From positions 1 through 64,000 of the forward strand of contig JBKQSS010000050.1 in assembly GCA_052143535.1 (NCBI GenBank): a DNA stretch of 64,000 bases, given 5' to 3'. This document shows, in pieces, positions 7,739 through 17,137 of this stretch. The notes beneath the pieces are model-generated. The model searched no databases and had not been told where the DNA came from. It saw nothing but the letters and a program-made list of their open reading frames with translations. Source of the DNA: JADGRA01 sp052143535. GTDB taxonomy: Bacteria > Myxococcota > Myxococcia > Myxococcales > Myxococcaceae. Each line of letters opens with the position of its first letter. Within the stretch, counting starts at the first letter, position 1. A program made the position numbers and the translations under genes.

Positions 7739-8749
7739 ATGTCTCTAGAGCCTTGCTTGCGGCCTGGGGACGTCCTGCTCGAGCGCTTCCGGGTCCGCCG
7801 GCTTTTGGCCCGCGGCGGGATGGGCGAGGTGTACGACGTCCAGGACGGGGCGCTCGGCGCCCGGGTGGCGCTGAAGACGCTGCGCGCCTCAGTCCTCTGC
7901 CACCCTGCCGCGCTCGCTCAGTTCCGCCGGGAGGTGCTTCTCGCGCGTCGTGTCACCCACCCCAACGTCTGTCGGCTCTTCGAGTTTTTCATCTCGGCGG
8001 ACGACGGGCCGAGCCCACTGGTTTTTCTGACGATGGAACTTCTGGAGGGCCCCACCCTGGCCGAGCACCTGGTGCGCGAGGGCAAGGCCGGGGACGAAGC
8101 GCTTCCCCTGGTCCGCCAGATGGTGGCCGCCCTCCAAGCCGCCCACCGCGAGGGGGTGGTGCACCGGGACTTCAAAAGCAGCAACGTGATGCTGGTGCGG
8201 GCCTCGGATGGCTCGCGTCGCGTGGTGGTGACGGACTTCGGGCTGGCTTGCGGCGTGCGTCCCGGAGAGGCGCCAGAGTGGCCCTCTCACCACGGGATGG
8301 TGGGCAGCCCGCTGTACATGGCCCCGGAGCAAGTGACGGGCGGCTGTGTCTCCCCGGCCACCGACGTCTACGCGCTGGGCGTCGTCCTCTACGAGATGGT
8401 GACGGGCACACTGCCCTTCGTCGGTGACAGCGTCGAGGAGTCGGCGCGGAAGCGGCTTCAACAGCCCCCGGAAGCGCCCTCTCGGCGACGCCCCGGGCTG
8501 AGCGCGCGGTGGGACGCGGCCATCCTCCGCTGTCTGGAGCTCGACCCGGCGCGGCGCTTCTCGCAGGTGGAGGACGTCCTTGGGGTTTTGGGACGGGGGC
8601 CAGTGGTGCGTCCGCTGTCGCGAAGACGTCGCCGGTGGGCGGCGATGGGCGTGGGGCTGGCCGTGGGGCTGGCCGTCGCCGGAAGCGCTGGTGCGCGGCT
8701 GTTGAGTCTCCGCGACACGCCGCCCTCACCGTCGTCTGCGGTGCGCTAG
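7739..8749 (+). CDS. Membrane-anchored Ser/Thr protein kinase (PknB/Hanks type)
   Basis: 336 residues from the ATG at 7739. The kinase domain runs from about residue 14 to 285: glycine loop LARGGMGEV, catalytic Lys46 in RVALK, Glu65, catalytic loop HRDFKSSN (142-149), DFG (166-168), and GSPLYMAPE in the activation segment. A basic stop (RRRRRW) and one transmembrane helix (about 300-317) follow, with only a short outer tail, so there is no large sensor domain. The HRDFK loop instead of the usual HRDLK is a mild variant. It is divergent from the FHA activator, suggesting a kinase-FHA signalling pair. No clear Shine-Dalgarno is visible. Confidence 0.92.
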   Translation: MSLEPCLRPGDVLLERFRVRRLLARGGMGEVYDVQDGALGARVALKTLRASVLCHPAALAQFRREVLLARRVTHPNVCRLFEFFISADDGPSPLVFLTMELLEGPTLAEHLVREGKAGDEALPLVRQMVAALQAAHREGVVHRDFKSSNVMLVRASDGSRRVVVTDFGLACGVRPGEAPEWPSHHGMVGSPLYMAPEQVTGGCVSPATDVYALGVVLYEMVTGTLPFVGDSVEESARKRLQQPPEAPSRRRPGLSARWDAAILRCLELDPARRFSQVEDVLGVLGRGPVVRPLSRRRRRWAAMGVGLAVGLAVAGSAGARLLSLRDTPPSPSSAVR

Positions 8750-8766
8750 CCGCTCTGCAAAAGACG

Positions 8767-8782
8767 TGGCGCGAGGTGTGCA
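8767..8782 (+). promoter_or_regulatory. Candidate sigma-54 promoter for the A2M-pbpC-SpoIID operon
   Basis: TGGCGCG-AGGT-GTGCA with exact GG-N10-GC spacing (GG 8768-8769, GC 8780-8781). It deviates from TGGCACG-N4-TTGCA at two positions. The expected start near 8793 gives a leader of about 120 nt before the ATG at 8913. Confidence 0.45.
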
Positions 8783-8912
8783 ACGAGGGTGCCGGTACCA
8801 GGCCAAGGTGCGGCACCGTTGACACGCCGGTCCCGGAAGTCGGGAGATGCGTCCCGTCCGGGACCGACGAGGCGCCGCATGGGGAGCCTGGGCTTTTTGG
8901 GAGCCACGCCAC

Positions 8913-11900
8913 ATGGGGCCGCTGCGTCAACCATTCGAAACCGCGTCGCAGGGGAAGGGTTGGCTTTGCCGGCTTGCCTTGGTGGGGCTTGTGCTGTCGG
9001 GCTGCGGCAAAGGGAAGGCCGCCGCGCCGGGCCTCGAGCTGCAGCCGTTGCCGGCGCCGCCGGCCCTCCAGGTGTCTGCTGAGGCGTTTCCCGGCGAAAA
9101 GGGAACGCTGGCGGTGGTGGCCGCCCGCCCGCGTGGCCAGGCCGGCACGGACGTGCGGCCAACGCTGACGTTTTCCCGTCCCGTCTTGGCGCTCAGCACC
9201 GTCGAGGCCCAAGCAGCGCTGCCCCCGCCGGCGCAGCTTCAACCGAGCGTGGCTGGGCAGTGGCGCTGGCTCGGCTCGGCCAGCGTGGAATTCGTCCCCC
9301 AGTCGCCGCTGCCCTTCTCCACCCGCTTCACCGTCACCGTGCCGGCAGGGTTGAAGAGTGTCGACGGTCAGGCGCTGGCAGAGGCCTACAGCTGGGATTT
9401 CCAGACGCCGGCGCCCGCCGTCCAGGCCGTCGAGCCAGCCGAGGACTTCGCGTGGGTGACGCCGGGCCAGCACTTCTGGCTCCTCTTCAACCAACCCGTC
9501 GTCGAGCTCGAGCAGGCGCTGCGGGTGCTGGTGGGCCCCGAGGAGACGGCCTGGCCCTTCCAGATTGCCAAGACGGAAGTGCTCGACACGGGGAAGGAGA
9601 GCCCCGGACGTACTCGCACGCTCGTGTCCAGCCGGCAGACGCGTTACGAGGTGGTACTCGGAAAGCCGCTCCCCTTGAGTACGCATCTCAGCCTCGCGCT
9701 CCCAGCCACTCTGCGGGGCGCCGAGGGGCCACTCACCCTGGGAAAGGAGCAGCGCTTCTCTTTCCAAACCTACGGGCCGATGGCGGTGACGGCTTCGGTG
9801 GGCTGCGACCCCGAAGCCAGGCGGTGCCCCTACGGGCCGCTGGTGTTGCTCACCACCAACCCGGCCGTCCTGTCTAGCCTCAAGGAGAGGCTGAGCATCC
9901 AACCAGCGGTGACGCTGGACTGGGAGAATGCCGAGGTGTTTCCGGGCAGCCACGCGCGCGGCCCGATGGTGGCCATCGCCGGCCGTTTCCATCCGGGAAC
10001 CACCTACCGCGTCAGCGTCGCCCGTGGGGTGAAAGACGAATTCGGGCAGAGTGGCCCAGCGGCCACGGCTGAATTCCGCACCACCGACCTCGAGCCCGGC
10101 TTCGACCCTGGGCCCGACGTGTCGTTGCTCGAGGCCAAAGGCGACGGCGCACTCCCGGTGGAGGTGACCAACCTCAGTCGTCTCCAGGCCCGCGTCTGGG
10201 CCCTGTCCCCAGCGGACATGGCGCGCCTCCTCGGGGCGCGCCGTCCGGAACAGGCCACCCCGACTGGGACTCCAGTCGCCTCGACACTCGACACCTCCGG
10301 GTCCGCCAACCTGGTGCAGACTCGGCCCCTCGCCATTCGCTCCCTCTTGGGGGGCCGAGGGACGCTTCTCTTCCTGGCCGAGCTCACCGCCCCCGAGCTG
10401 TCCGAGGGCTGGTGGCGCACGCGGCGCGTGTCCGGACAAATTACCGACCTCGCCGTCCACGCCAAGCTCGGCGCGACGGCGAGCGCGGTGTGGGTGACGC
10501 GGCTCTCCGACGGCAAGCCGGTGGAAGGGGCGGACCTGCAACTCCTCGACCGGACGGGTGCCGTCCGCTGGCGGGGAAAAAGCGACGTCGACGGGCTGGC
10601 GCGGTTGCCAGGCCTGGCGGAGGTGTTTCCTTCTACCGACACCAGGGACGTCTGGGAGCCGCCCTTTGCGCTGGTGGCAGCGAGCCTGGGGGCTGACACC
10701 GGCGTCACCCTGTCCAGTTGGATGGGAGGGTTCGGCCCTTGGGCCTTCGACTTACCCACCGACTGGGATGGGAGGACGCCGAAGAGCCTGGGGGTGGTGT
10801 TTGCCGACCGCGGAATCTATCGCCCCGGCGACACCGTCTTCCTCAAAGGCCTGGCCCGCTACCGACAGCTCGGGAAAATCCTCACGCCCCCCAAGGGGAC
10901 AGCGGTGCAACTGCGCGTCGTCACTTCGCGGGGCAAGGAAGTTACCAGCCGCGCGCTTAGCCTCGACGAGTACGGCACCTTCTCCGCTGAGGTGGTGCTT
11001 GACCGCGACCTGCCGCTGGGCACCTTCCAGGTCAGCGCGTCGGCGGTGGTGGACAGGAAGCCCATCCACTACGACGGCTCCTTCCGCGTCGAGGAATACC
11101 GCGCGCCTCAATTCAAAGTGGACGTCTCCAGCGCCGCCCGGGATGTTGCCGCGGGGGACGCCGTCCAGGCGCAGGTGCTCGCCCGCTACCTCTTTGGCGG
11201 GGCGATGGCCGGCGCAGAGGTGCGCTGGACGGTGACGCGCAACAGCGTCGCCTTCGAGCCTCCAGGCAACGAGGGCTTCGCCTTCGGCCAGGAGGTGGCG
11301 GCCTGGGACGAGGAGGCCCCCCAAACGGTGGCCGACATCTTCGCCTCGGGCGAGGGGAAGACAGACGCCATGGGCGTCCTGGCGCTGCAGGCCGGAAAGG
11401 CCGAGACGCCGGGAGAGCGCACCTACCGGTACACTCTCGAGGCGGAAGTCACCGACGTCAGCCGCCAGCGGCAGGCCAACCGGGTGGAGCTCACGGTGCA
11501 CCCGGCGGCTCTCTACGCCGGCGTCCGCACGCGCAGCACCGGCTTTGCCGAGGCGGGGAAGCCCGTCGCCCTGGAGCTGGTGGCCGTCACGCCGCTCGGC
11601 GCGCGGCAGGCCGGCAATCAGGTGGAGGTGGCCATTGTCCGGCGCGACTGGAAATTCATCCGCAAGAAGGGCGTCGGCGACCGCTGGACGACGCTCAACG
11701 AGCCGGTGGAGGAAGCGGCCGGCAGCTGCCGCGTCGAAACCGAGGTGACACCGACAGGCTGCACCTTCACCCCCAAGGAGGGCGGCTTCTACCTCGTCAA
11801 AGCGACGGTGCGCGACGCGGCTGGCCGCGCCCAAACTACGTCTGTTGGCCTCTACGTGCTGGGAAGTGGGTGGGTTTCCTGGCAGCGCAACGACACCGAC

Positions 11901-14792
11901 CGCATTGACTTGGTTCCAGACAAGTCCCTCTACGACGTGGGCGAGACGGCGCGAGTCCTGGTGAAAAGTCCCTTCCCGGACGCGGAGGGGTTGCTCACCG
12001 TGGAGCGCGAGGGCGTCCTCACCGCCCGCCGGGTGAGGCTGACAGGAGCCGCCACGGCGCTGGAGGTGCCCCTCGGTGAGGGGGACATCCCCAACGTCTT
12101 CGTCTCAGTGGTGCTCGTTCGCGGCCGGGTGGAGGAGCCGGCCGGGGCCAACCTCCGCGACGACCCGGGCCGTCCCACGGTGCGGGTGGGCTACACGCAG
12201 CTGCGGGTGGAGAGAAAGAGCAAGCGGCTCAGCGTGACGCTGACCCCCGACGGGATGCAGAAGCGCCCGCGGGACACGGTGCGAGTCAGCGTCAGCGTCA
12301 GCGACTGGAAGGGCAAGGGGGTAGTGTCCGAGGTGACGGTGTGGGCCGTCGACGAGGGCGTGCTGCGGCTCACCGGCTACCAAGTGCCCGACCCGATGGA
12401 GGCGGTGCACCCGCTGCGGGGGCTGTCCGTCCGCCTCGGAGAGCCGCTCATCCACCTTGTCCAGCGCAAACTCTATGGCGAGAAGGGCCTCGGTGGAGGG
12501 GGCGGTGGTGGCGGCGAGGGCTCGGGCAGCGGCTTCCGCAGCGAATTCAAGACGACGGTGCTCTTCTCGCCGGCGGTGCTGACCGACGCCGACGGGCACG
12601 CACAGGTGGAATTCACCCTCCCGGATAACCTCACCACCTACCGGCTGATGGCGGTGGCCCTCACCCGTGGCGAGCTGCTGGGGAGCGGCGTTTCCCAACT
12701 CACCGTCTCCAAGCCTCTTCTGGCGCTGCCGGCGCTTCCGCGACTGTTGCGCGTCGGCGACGTGGTGGAGGCGGGTGTGGTGGTGCATGCACCGTCGGGC
12801 AAAGTGAAGGAGGTGGAGGTGAAGGCCGACGTCCAGGGCCTTCTCCTTCTCGGCCCGGGAGTGCAGAAGGTGTCGCTGCCGGATGCCCGACCGCGGGAGG
12901 TGCGTTTCCGTTACCGTGCCGAGGCCCCAGGCGAGGCAGTCTTCCGCTTTTCTGTCAGCGGCGGCGGCGAGCGTGACGGGGTGGAGCAACGCATTGCGGT
13001 GCAGCTGCCGACTGCCTTCGAGGCGGTGGCGGTGGCCGGGGACACCACCGACGTCCGCCATGAAGCGCTGCTGCCCCCTTCCGGCATGCGTCCGGACGTC
13101 GGGGGCTTGGAGGTGACGCTGGCCTCGACGGCCCTGGGCGGTTTCTCGGAGGCCATGCGCCAGCTGGTGGACTACCCCTACGGCTGTCTCGAGCAACTGT
13201 CCTCGCGCCTGGTGCCCTTCGTCGCACTGCGCGAACTGAGCGGACGTTTTTCCGTCCCCTGGAAGCCGGACACGGCCGCCAGCTTTGTGGGCAATGGGGC
13301 CTTGGCCGAGCAGGGCACGACAGACCCGGATGTCCTCATCGCCCGGACGGTGAAGGCCATCGAGCAGCTGCAAAACCCGGACGGCGGTTACCGGTATTGG
13401 TCCAGCGACGGGTGCTCGGCGGAGTGGGCCTCCTCCTACGCCGTCCTCGCCCTGGGGCGCTCGGCGGAGGTGGGGTACAGGGTGGACGCCGCCGCGCTGA
13501 AGCGAGGCCAGGAGTTTCTGGCCCGGGACGTTGCTTCGGGCCGTGGGGTTGGCTGTGCCCGCTTTTGGGCGGCTCCGCTGGACGAGACGACGCGCGTCTT
13601 CGCGCTTTGGGCCCTGGCCCGCACCGGCGCACCCAAGGCCTCCTACTACGGTGAGCTCTTCGGAAAGCGGGACGCTTTGCCCCTCTTCGCCCGGGCCATG
13701 CTTGCCGATGCCATGTTTGTCGGCGGAGGGGACCGCGCCCAGGCGCGCACCGTGCTCACCGAGTTGATGGACCGGGCCAAGGAGTCCGCCGCCGGCCTGC
13801 ACTTCGAGGAGATGAACCCGTCCACCTATGCCTCGCGCTGGTCGAGCGACGTGCGTACCACCGCACTGGTACTCCTCACCCTCACCGACGTCGCGCCGGA
13901 CCATCCCTCTGTCGCCAAAATGGCCCACTACCTCACCGGGGTGCGTGGCTCCGACGGCCGTTACCGCACCACCCAGGAGGCAGCCTTCGCTCTGATGGCC
14001 CTCACCGAGGTGACGCGGGTGAAGGAGCGTGAGACGCCGGACTTCATCGGCCGGGTGACGCTGGGCGGCAAACAGCTCGCCGCGGCGCCCTTCCACGGGC
14101 GCTCGCTCGAAGTGCAGCGCGCCAGTGTCCCCTTGCCGCAGCTTCCCCGCTCGGCAGGGCCGGTGTCCTTCGACTTCCGGCGCGACGGCACCGCCGGCGT
14201 CCTCTACTACGGGGCGCTGCTGCGCTACGCGCCGGCCACCATGCCCACCACCGCGCTGGACCGCGGAATTGTCGTCCAGCGGTGGGTGGAACCCTATGCC
14301 GGCGGCGGCCAGGTGAAGGCGGTGCAGGCCGGGGAGCTGGTGCGCGTCCAGGTGCGTCTGGCGACCTCCATGGAACGCAGCAACGTGGCCGTCGAAGTCC
14401 CCTTGCCCGCCGGCCTTGAGGCGGTGGACACAAGCCTTGCCACCAGCGCAGGGCTACCTCAGGCAGCGCTTCGGAGGCGCGGCGTGCCGGCGGGAGACGA
14501 GGCGGAGGACGGGGAGGATGAGGGCAGCGACGGGGAGGGCCCTCTGCCTTGGGCCTCTGGCTTCTGGTCCCCCTTCAACCACACCGAGCGCCGTGACGAC
14601 CGGGTGGTGCTCTTCGCTGACCACCTTCCGCCGGGCATTCAGCTGGCCACCATCATCGCCCGGGCCACCACGCCCGGGGAATTTGTACTCATGCCGGCGC
14701 ACGCCGAGGAAATGTACGCTCCGGAAGTGTTTGGCCGCTCCGAGGGCGGTGCTTTCCGGGTGGTGGTGGACAGTAGCCTGGCCGAGAAGTGA
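8913..14792 (+). CDS. Bacterial alpha-2-macroglobulin lipoprotein with thioester
   Basis: 1959 residues from the ATG at 8913, chosen because it begins a lipoprotein signal (RLALVGLVLSGC); the frame stays open to 8847. It has successive macroglobulin-type beta domains, a glycine-rich low-complexity insert near residues 1195-1210, and a thioester motif CLEQ at Cys1425-Gln1428 inside an alpha/alpha-toroid region. Bacterial A2Ms trap attacking proteases in the periplasm and usually pair with PBP1C so that peptidoglycan can be repaired after host or predator attack; here pbpC follows with a GTGA overlap. Retention of the Cys and Gln predicts a covalent trap. Confidence 0.95.
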   Translation: MGPLRQPFETASQGKGWLCRLALVGLVLSGCGKGKAAAPGLELQPLPAPPALQVSAEAFPGEKGTLAVVAARPRGQAGTDVRPTLTFSRPVLALSTVEAQAALPPPAQLQPSVAGQWRWLGSASVEFVPQSPLPFSTRFTVTVPAGLKSVDGQALAEAYSWDFQTPAPAVQAVEPAEDFAWVTPGQHFWLLFNQPVVELEQALRVLVGPEETAWPFQIAKTEVLDTGKESPGRTRTLVSSRQTRYEVVLGKPLPLSTHLSLALPATLRGAEGPLTLGKEQRFSFQTYGPMAVTASVGCDPEARRCPYGPLVLLTTNPAVLSSLKERLSIQPAVTLDWENAEVFPGSHARGPMVAIAGRFHPGTTYRVSVARGVKDEFGQSGPAATAEFRTTDLEPGFDPGPDVSLLEAKGDGALPVEVTNLSRLQARVWALSPADMARLLGARRPEQATPTGTPVASTLDTSGSANLVQTRPLAIRSLLGGRGTLLFLAELTAPELSEGWWRTRRVSGQITDLAVHAKLGATASAVWVTRLSDGKPVEGADLQLLDRTGAVRWRGKSDVDGLARLPGLAEVFPSTDTRDVWEPPFALVAASLGADTGVTLSSWMGGFGPWAFDLPTDWDGRTPKSLGVVFADRGIYRPGDTVFLKGLARYRQLGKILTPPKGTAVQLRVVTSRGKEVTSRALSLDEYGTFSAEVVLDRDLPLGTFQVSASAVVDRKPIHYDGSFRVEEYRAPQFKVDVSSAARDVAAGDAVQAQVLARYLFGGAMAGAEVRWTVTRNSVAFEPPGNEGFAFGQEVAAWDEEAPQTVADIFASGEGKTDAMGVLALQAGKAETPGERTYRYTLEAEVTDVSRQRQANRVELTVHPAALYAGVRTRSTGFAEAGKPVALELVAVTPLGARQAGNQVEVAIVRRDWKFIRKKGVGDRWTTLNEPVEEAAGSCRVETEVTPTGCTFTPKEGGFYLVKATVRDAAGRAQTTSVGLYVLGSGWVSWQRNDTDRIDLVPDKSLYDVGETARVLVKSPFPDAEGLLTVEREGVLTARRVRLTGAATALEVPLGEGDIPNVFVSVVLVRGRVEEPAGANLRDDPGRPTVRVGYTQLRVERKSKRLSVTLTPDGMQKRPRDTVRVSVSVSDWKGKGVVSEVTVWAVDEGVLRLTGYQVPDPMEAVHPLRGLSVRLGEPLIHLVQRKLYGEKGLGGGGGGGGEGSGSGFRSEFKTTVLFSPAVLTDADGHAQVEFTLPDNLTTYRLMAVALTRGELLGSGVSQLTVSKPLLALPALPRLLRVGDVVEAGVVVHAPSGKVKEVEVKADVQGLLLLGPGVQKVSLPDARPREVRFRYRAEAPGEAVFRFSVSGGGERDGVEQRIAVQLPTAFEAVAVAGDTTDVRHEALLPPSGMRPDVGGLEVTLASTALGGFSEAMRQLVDYPYGCLEQLSSRLVPFVALRELSGRFSVPWKPDTAASFVGNGALAEQGTTDPDVLIARTVKAIEQLQNPDGGYRYWSSDGCSAEWASSYAVLALGRSAEVGYRVDAAALKRGQEFLARDVASGRGVGCARFWAAPLDETTRVFALWALARTGAPKASYYGELFGKRDALPLFARAMLADAMFVGGGDRAQARTVLTELMDRAKESAAGLHFEEMNPSTYASRWSSDVRTTALVLLTLTDVAPDHPSVAKMAHYLTGVRGSDGRYRTTQEAAFALMALTEVTRVKERETPDFIGRVTLGGKQLAAAPFHGRSLEVQRASVPLPQLPRSAGPVSFDFRRDGTAGVLYYGALLRYAPATMPTTALDRGIVVQRWVEPYAGGGQVKAVQAGELVRVQVRLATSMERSNVAVEVPLPAGLEAVDTSLATSAGLPQAALRRRGVPAGDEAEDGEDEGSDGEGPLPWASGFWSPFNHTERRDDRVVLFADHLPPGIQLATIIARATTPGEFVLMPAHAEEMYAPEVFGRSEGGAFRVVVDSSLAEK

Positions 14793-17137
14793 GCCCGCAT
14801 CCCAGAGGCGAGTCCAGTCGCACCTTGGCCTGGACGCGGCATGCCGTTGGTTGGCCGCTTTTGGGCGGCCTGTTGTTCGCCCTGGGCTTTGTCCTTCAGC
14901 CCCTGCCGCCGGGACTGCTCGACCGGAGCGCGCTCGCCTCGCTGCGGGTGCTGGACCGCTCCGGCGGCGTGCTCCGCGAGGTGGCCAGCCGGGACGGCCG
15001 CAACCTCGCGCTTCCCCCGGAGCAGCCCCTTCCGACCCGACTGGTGCAGGCCTTCGTCGCCGCCGAGGACCGGCGCTTCGGCAGCCACCCTGGTGTCGAC
15101 CCGCTGGCGGTGGGCCGAGCCCTCCGCGACAACCTGCGCGCCGGCCGAGTGGTGAGCGGTGCCTCATCTCTGGCCCAGCAGCTGGCGCGCCAACTCGTTC
15201 CCCGGCAGCGCACCCTCTTCGGCAAGCTGCAGGAGGCGCTCTGGGCGGTGCGCCTCACCGTGCACCTTCCGCGTGAAGCCCTGCTGCGCGCCTACCTCGA
15301 CCGGGTGCCACTGGGCAGAGACTTGGTCGGCGTCGAGGTGGCAGCGGACGCCTACTTCGGACGCCCGGCGCGCACCCTTTCGCTCGGCCAAGCGGCCTTG
15401 CTGGCCGGCCTGGCCCGCGCCCCAACCAGCGGAGACCCGGCGCTCTTCCCCGAGGCCGCGCGCCGGCGGATGGGTCTCGTCCTCAGTGCAATGCAGCGCG
15501 CCGGCTTCGTCGACAGCGAGGAAGCCCGCGCGGCTTCCGCAGCGCCGTGGGACCTGGTGCCTACAGCGCACCCTTTCCTTGCCCCACACCTCGTCACCGA
15601 CTTGCTGCAACGGCGGGCCAGCCTCGGGCTTGCCCAGGCGGCCGAGGTGGTGACCACCATCGACCCTTTGCTGCAGCGGGGGGTGGAGGAGGCGTTGCGT
15701 GCGGAGCTGGCCTCGGACGGGCGCGTCGGCCAGGCCGCGGCGCTGGTGGTGGACAACGCCACCGGTCAGGTGCTGGCCTATGCGGGGAGCGCGGATTTTC
15801 TGGACGTCGAGCGCGAGGGGCAGAACGACGGCGTCCGTGCGCTGCGCCAGCCGGGCAGTGCACTCAAGCCCTTCGTCTACGGCCTGGCCCTGGCGCAGGG
15901 CTGGACGCCGTCCAGTTTGCTCAGCGACGTCGAATGGCACCTCTCCACGCCTGGCGGGGACTATGTCCCGCGCAACTATGACCGGCGCGTGCATGGGCCG
16001 GTGCGGCTGCGAGCGGCGCTGGCCAACAGCTACAACGTCCCAGCAGTGCGAGTGGCCGAAGCGCTCGGGGTGGAGCGGGTCCTCGCGTTGCTGCGCGCCG
16101 CAGGCTTCGCGTCGCTCTCCGAGGACGCAGCGCACTACGGGGTGGGCCTGGTGCTGGGCAACGGGGACGTCAGCCTGTGGGAGCTGGCGCGCGCCTACCT
16201 CGGTCTCGCCCGCGGGGGCGTGCTTCACCCCCTGGTGTCGGTGCTGGCCGCCACCGACGCCGAAGGCCGGGCACTCGAGGTGCCGCGCGAGCTCGAGCCG
16301 CGCCGCTTTCTTCCGCGCGACGCCGTGGCCCTGCTCACCGACATCCTCTCCGACGAGGCGGCCCGGGCACCGGCCTTCGGCCTGGACAACGCGCTGCGCC
16401 TCTCCTTCCCGGTTGCCGCGAAAACCGGCACCTCGCGGGCCTACGTGGACAACTGGACGGTGGGCTTCACCCAAGCCCGTACGGTGGCGGTGTGGGCCGG
16501 CAACTTCGATGGAGTGCCGATGCACAAGGTGTCCGGCATCTCCGGTGCCGGCCCCATCTTCGCCCGCATTCTCGCGCTTGCCATGCGTGGCCTGCCAGCC
16601 GGCGCGCTGGTGGACAGAAGCCGCTTCGAGCACGTCCGGGTGTGCGCCCTGTCCGGCCAGCGCGCCACCGCCCATTGTCCGTCCGCGGTCGAGGAGGTGT
16701 TTCTGCCCGGCACCTCGCCCCAGGAGGACTGCCGCATGCACCGAGAAAGCGGGGTGGGTGCGGGCCGCCACTTGGTGCTCGACATCGGCCCGGACTTCTA
16801 CGCCTGGGCCCGGACGCAAGGCTGGCACGCCGGGCCTTGGCCCGACGAGTCCCACCGTGGACCGAGCGCCGAGCTCCTCAGCCCCGAGGACGGGGACGAG
16901 TACCTTGTCGAGGCGGGCCTTCCGGACAAGGCGCAGTCCATTCCCGTCCGTGTCCGCCCGCCGCCGGGTGCGCTGCGGCTCGAGCTCCGGACGGAGGAGG
17001 GGGCGGTGCTGCCGCTGTTGCCTCCCTTTACCGGACGGCTGCCCGCCCGGAGGGGCCGGCACCGGGTGGAGTTGTGGCTCCCCGGAGGGACGTCTGCCCT
17101 GGCCAGCGCCGAGTACCAGGTGGTGGGCGGGCGGTGA
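14789..17137 (+). CDS. pbpC: Penicillin-binding protein 1C (glycosyltransferase/transpeptidase)
   Basis: 782 residues from a GTG overlapping the A2M stop. It has an N-terminal membrane anchor (WPLLGGLLFALGFVL). The GT51 domain has the catalytic EDRRFGSHPGVD and SSLAQQLARQL motifs. The transpeptidase has SALK (nucleophile Ser357), SYN (414) and KTGTS (545). A C-terminal BiPBP_C-like beta domain is typical of PBP1C and separates it from PBP1A/1B. It polymerises and may crosslink peptidoglycan at the inner membrane. The A2M-PBP1C pair is a known conserved association interpreted as defence against proteases that reach the periplasm. Confidence 0.95.
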   Translation: MSPHPRGESSRTLAWTRHAVGWPLLGGLLFALGFVLQPLPPGLLDRSALASLRVLDRSGGVLREVASRDGRNLALPPEQPLPTRLVQAFVAAEDRRFGSHPGVDPLAVGRALRDNLRAGRVVSGASSLAQQLARQLVPRQRTLFGKLQEALWAVRLTVHLPREALLRAYLDRVPLGRDLVGVEVAADAYFGRPARTLSLGQAALLAGLARAPTSGDPALFPEAARRRMGLVLSAMQRAGFVDSEEARAASAAPWDLVPTAHPFLAPHLVTDLLQRRASLGLAQAAEVVTTIDPLLQRGVEEALRAELASDGRVGQAAALVVDNATGQVLAYAGSADFLDVEREGQNDGVRALRQPGSALKPFVYGLALAQGWTPSSLLSDVEWHLSTPGGDYVPRNYDRRVHGPVRLRAALANSYNVPAVRVAEALGVERVLALLRAAGFASLSEDAAHYGVGLVLGNGDVSLWELARAYLGLARGGVLHPLVSVLAATDAEGRALEVPRELEPRRFLPRDAVALLTDILSDEAARAPAFGLDNALRLSFPVAAKTGTSRAYVDNWTVGFTQARTVAVWAGNFDGVPMHKVSGISGAGPIFARILALAMRGLPAGALVDRSRFEHVRVCALSGQRATAHCPSAVEEVFLPGTSPQEDCRMHRESGVGAGRHLVLDIGPDFYAWARTQGWHAGPWPDESHRGPSAELLSPEDGDEYLVEAGLPDKAQSIPVRVRPPPGALRLELRTEEGAVLPLLPPFTGRLPARRGRHRVELWLPGGTSALASAEYQVVGGR

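Noticed and set aside
8172..10541. 789-residue minus-strand frame opposite the kinase and A2M genes
   Set aside because: Shadow of two genes on the other strand; crosses the boundary between them.
12105..14096. 663-residue minus-strand frame opposite the alpha-2-macroglobulin gene
   Set aside because: Shadow of a gene with a thioester motif; no motif on this strand.
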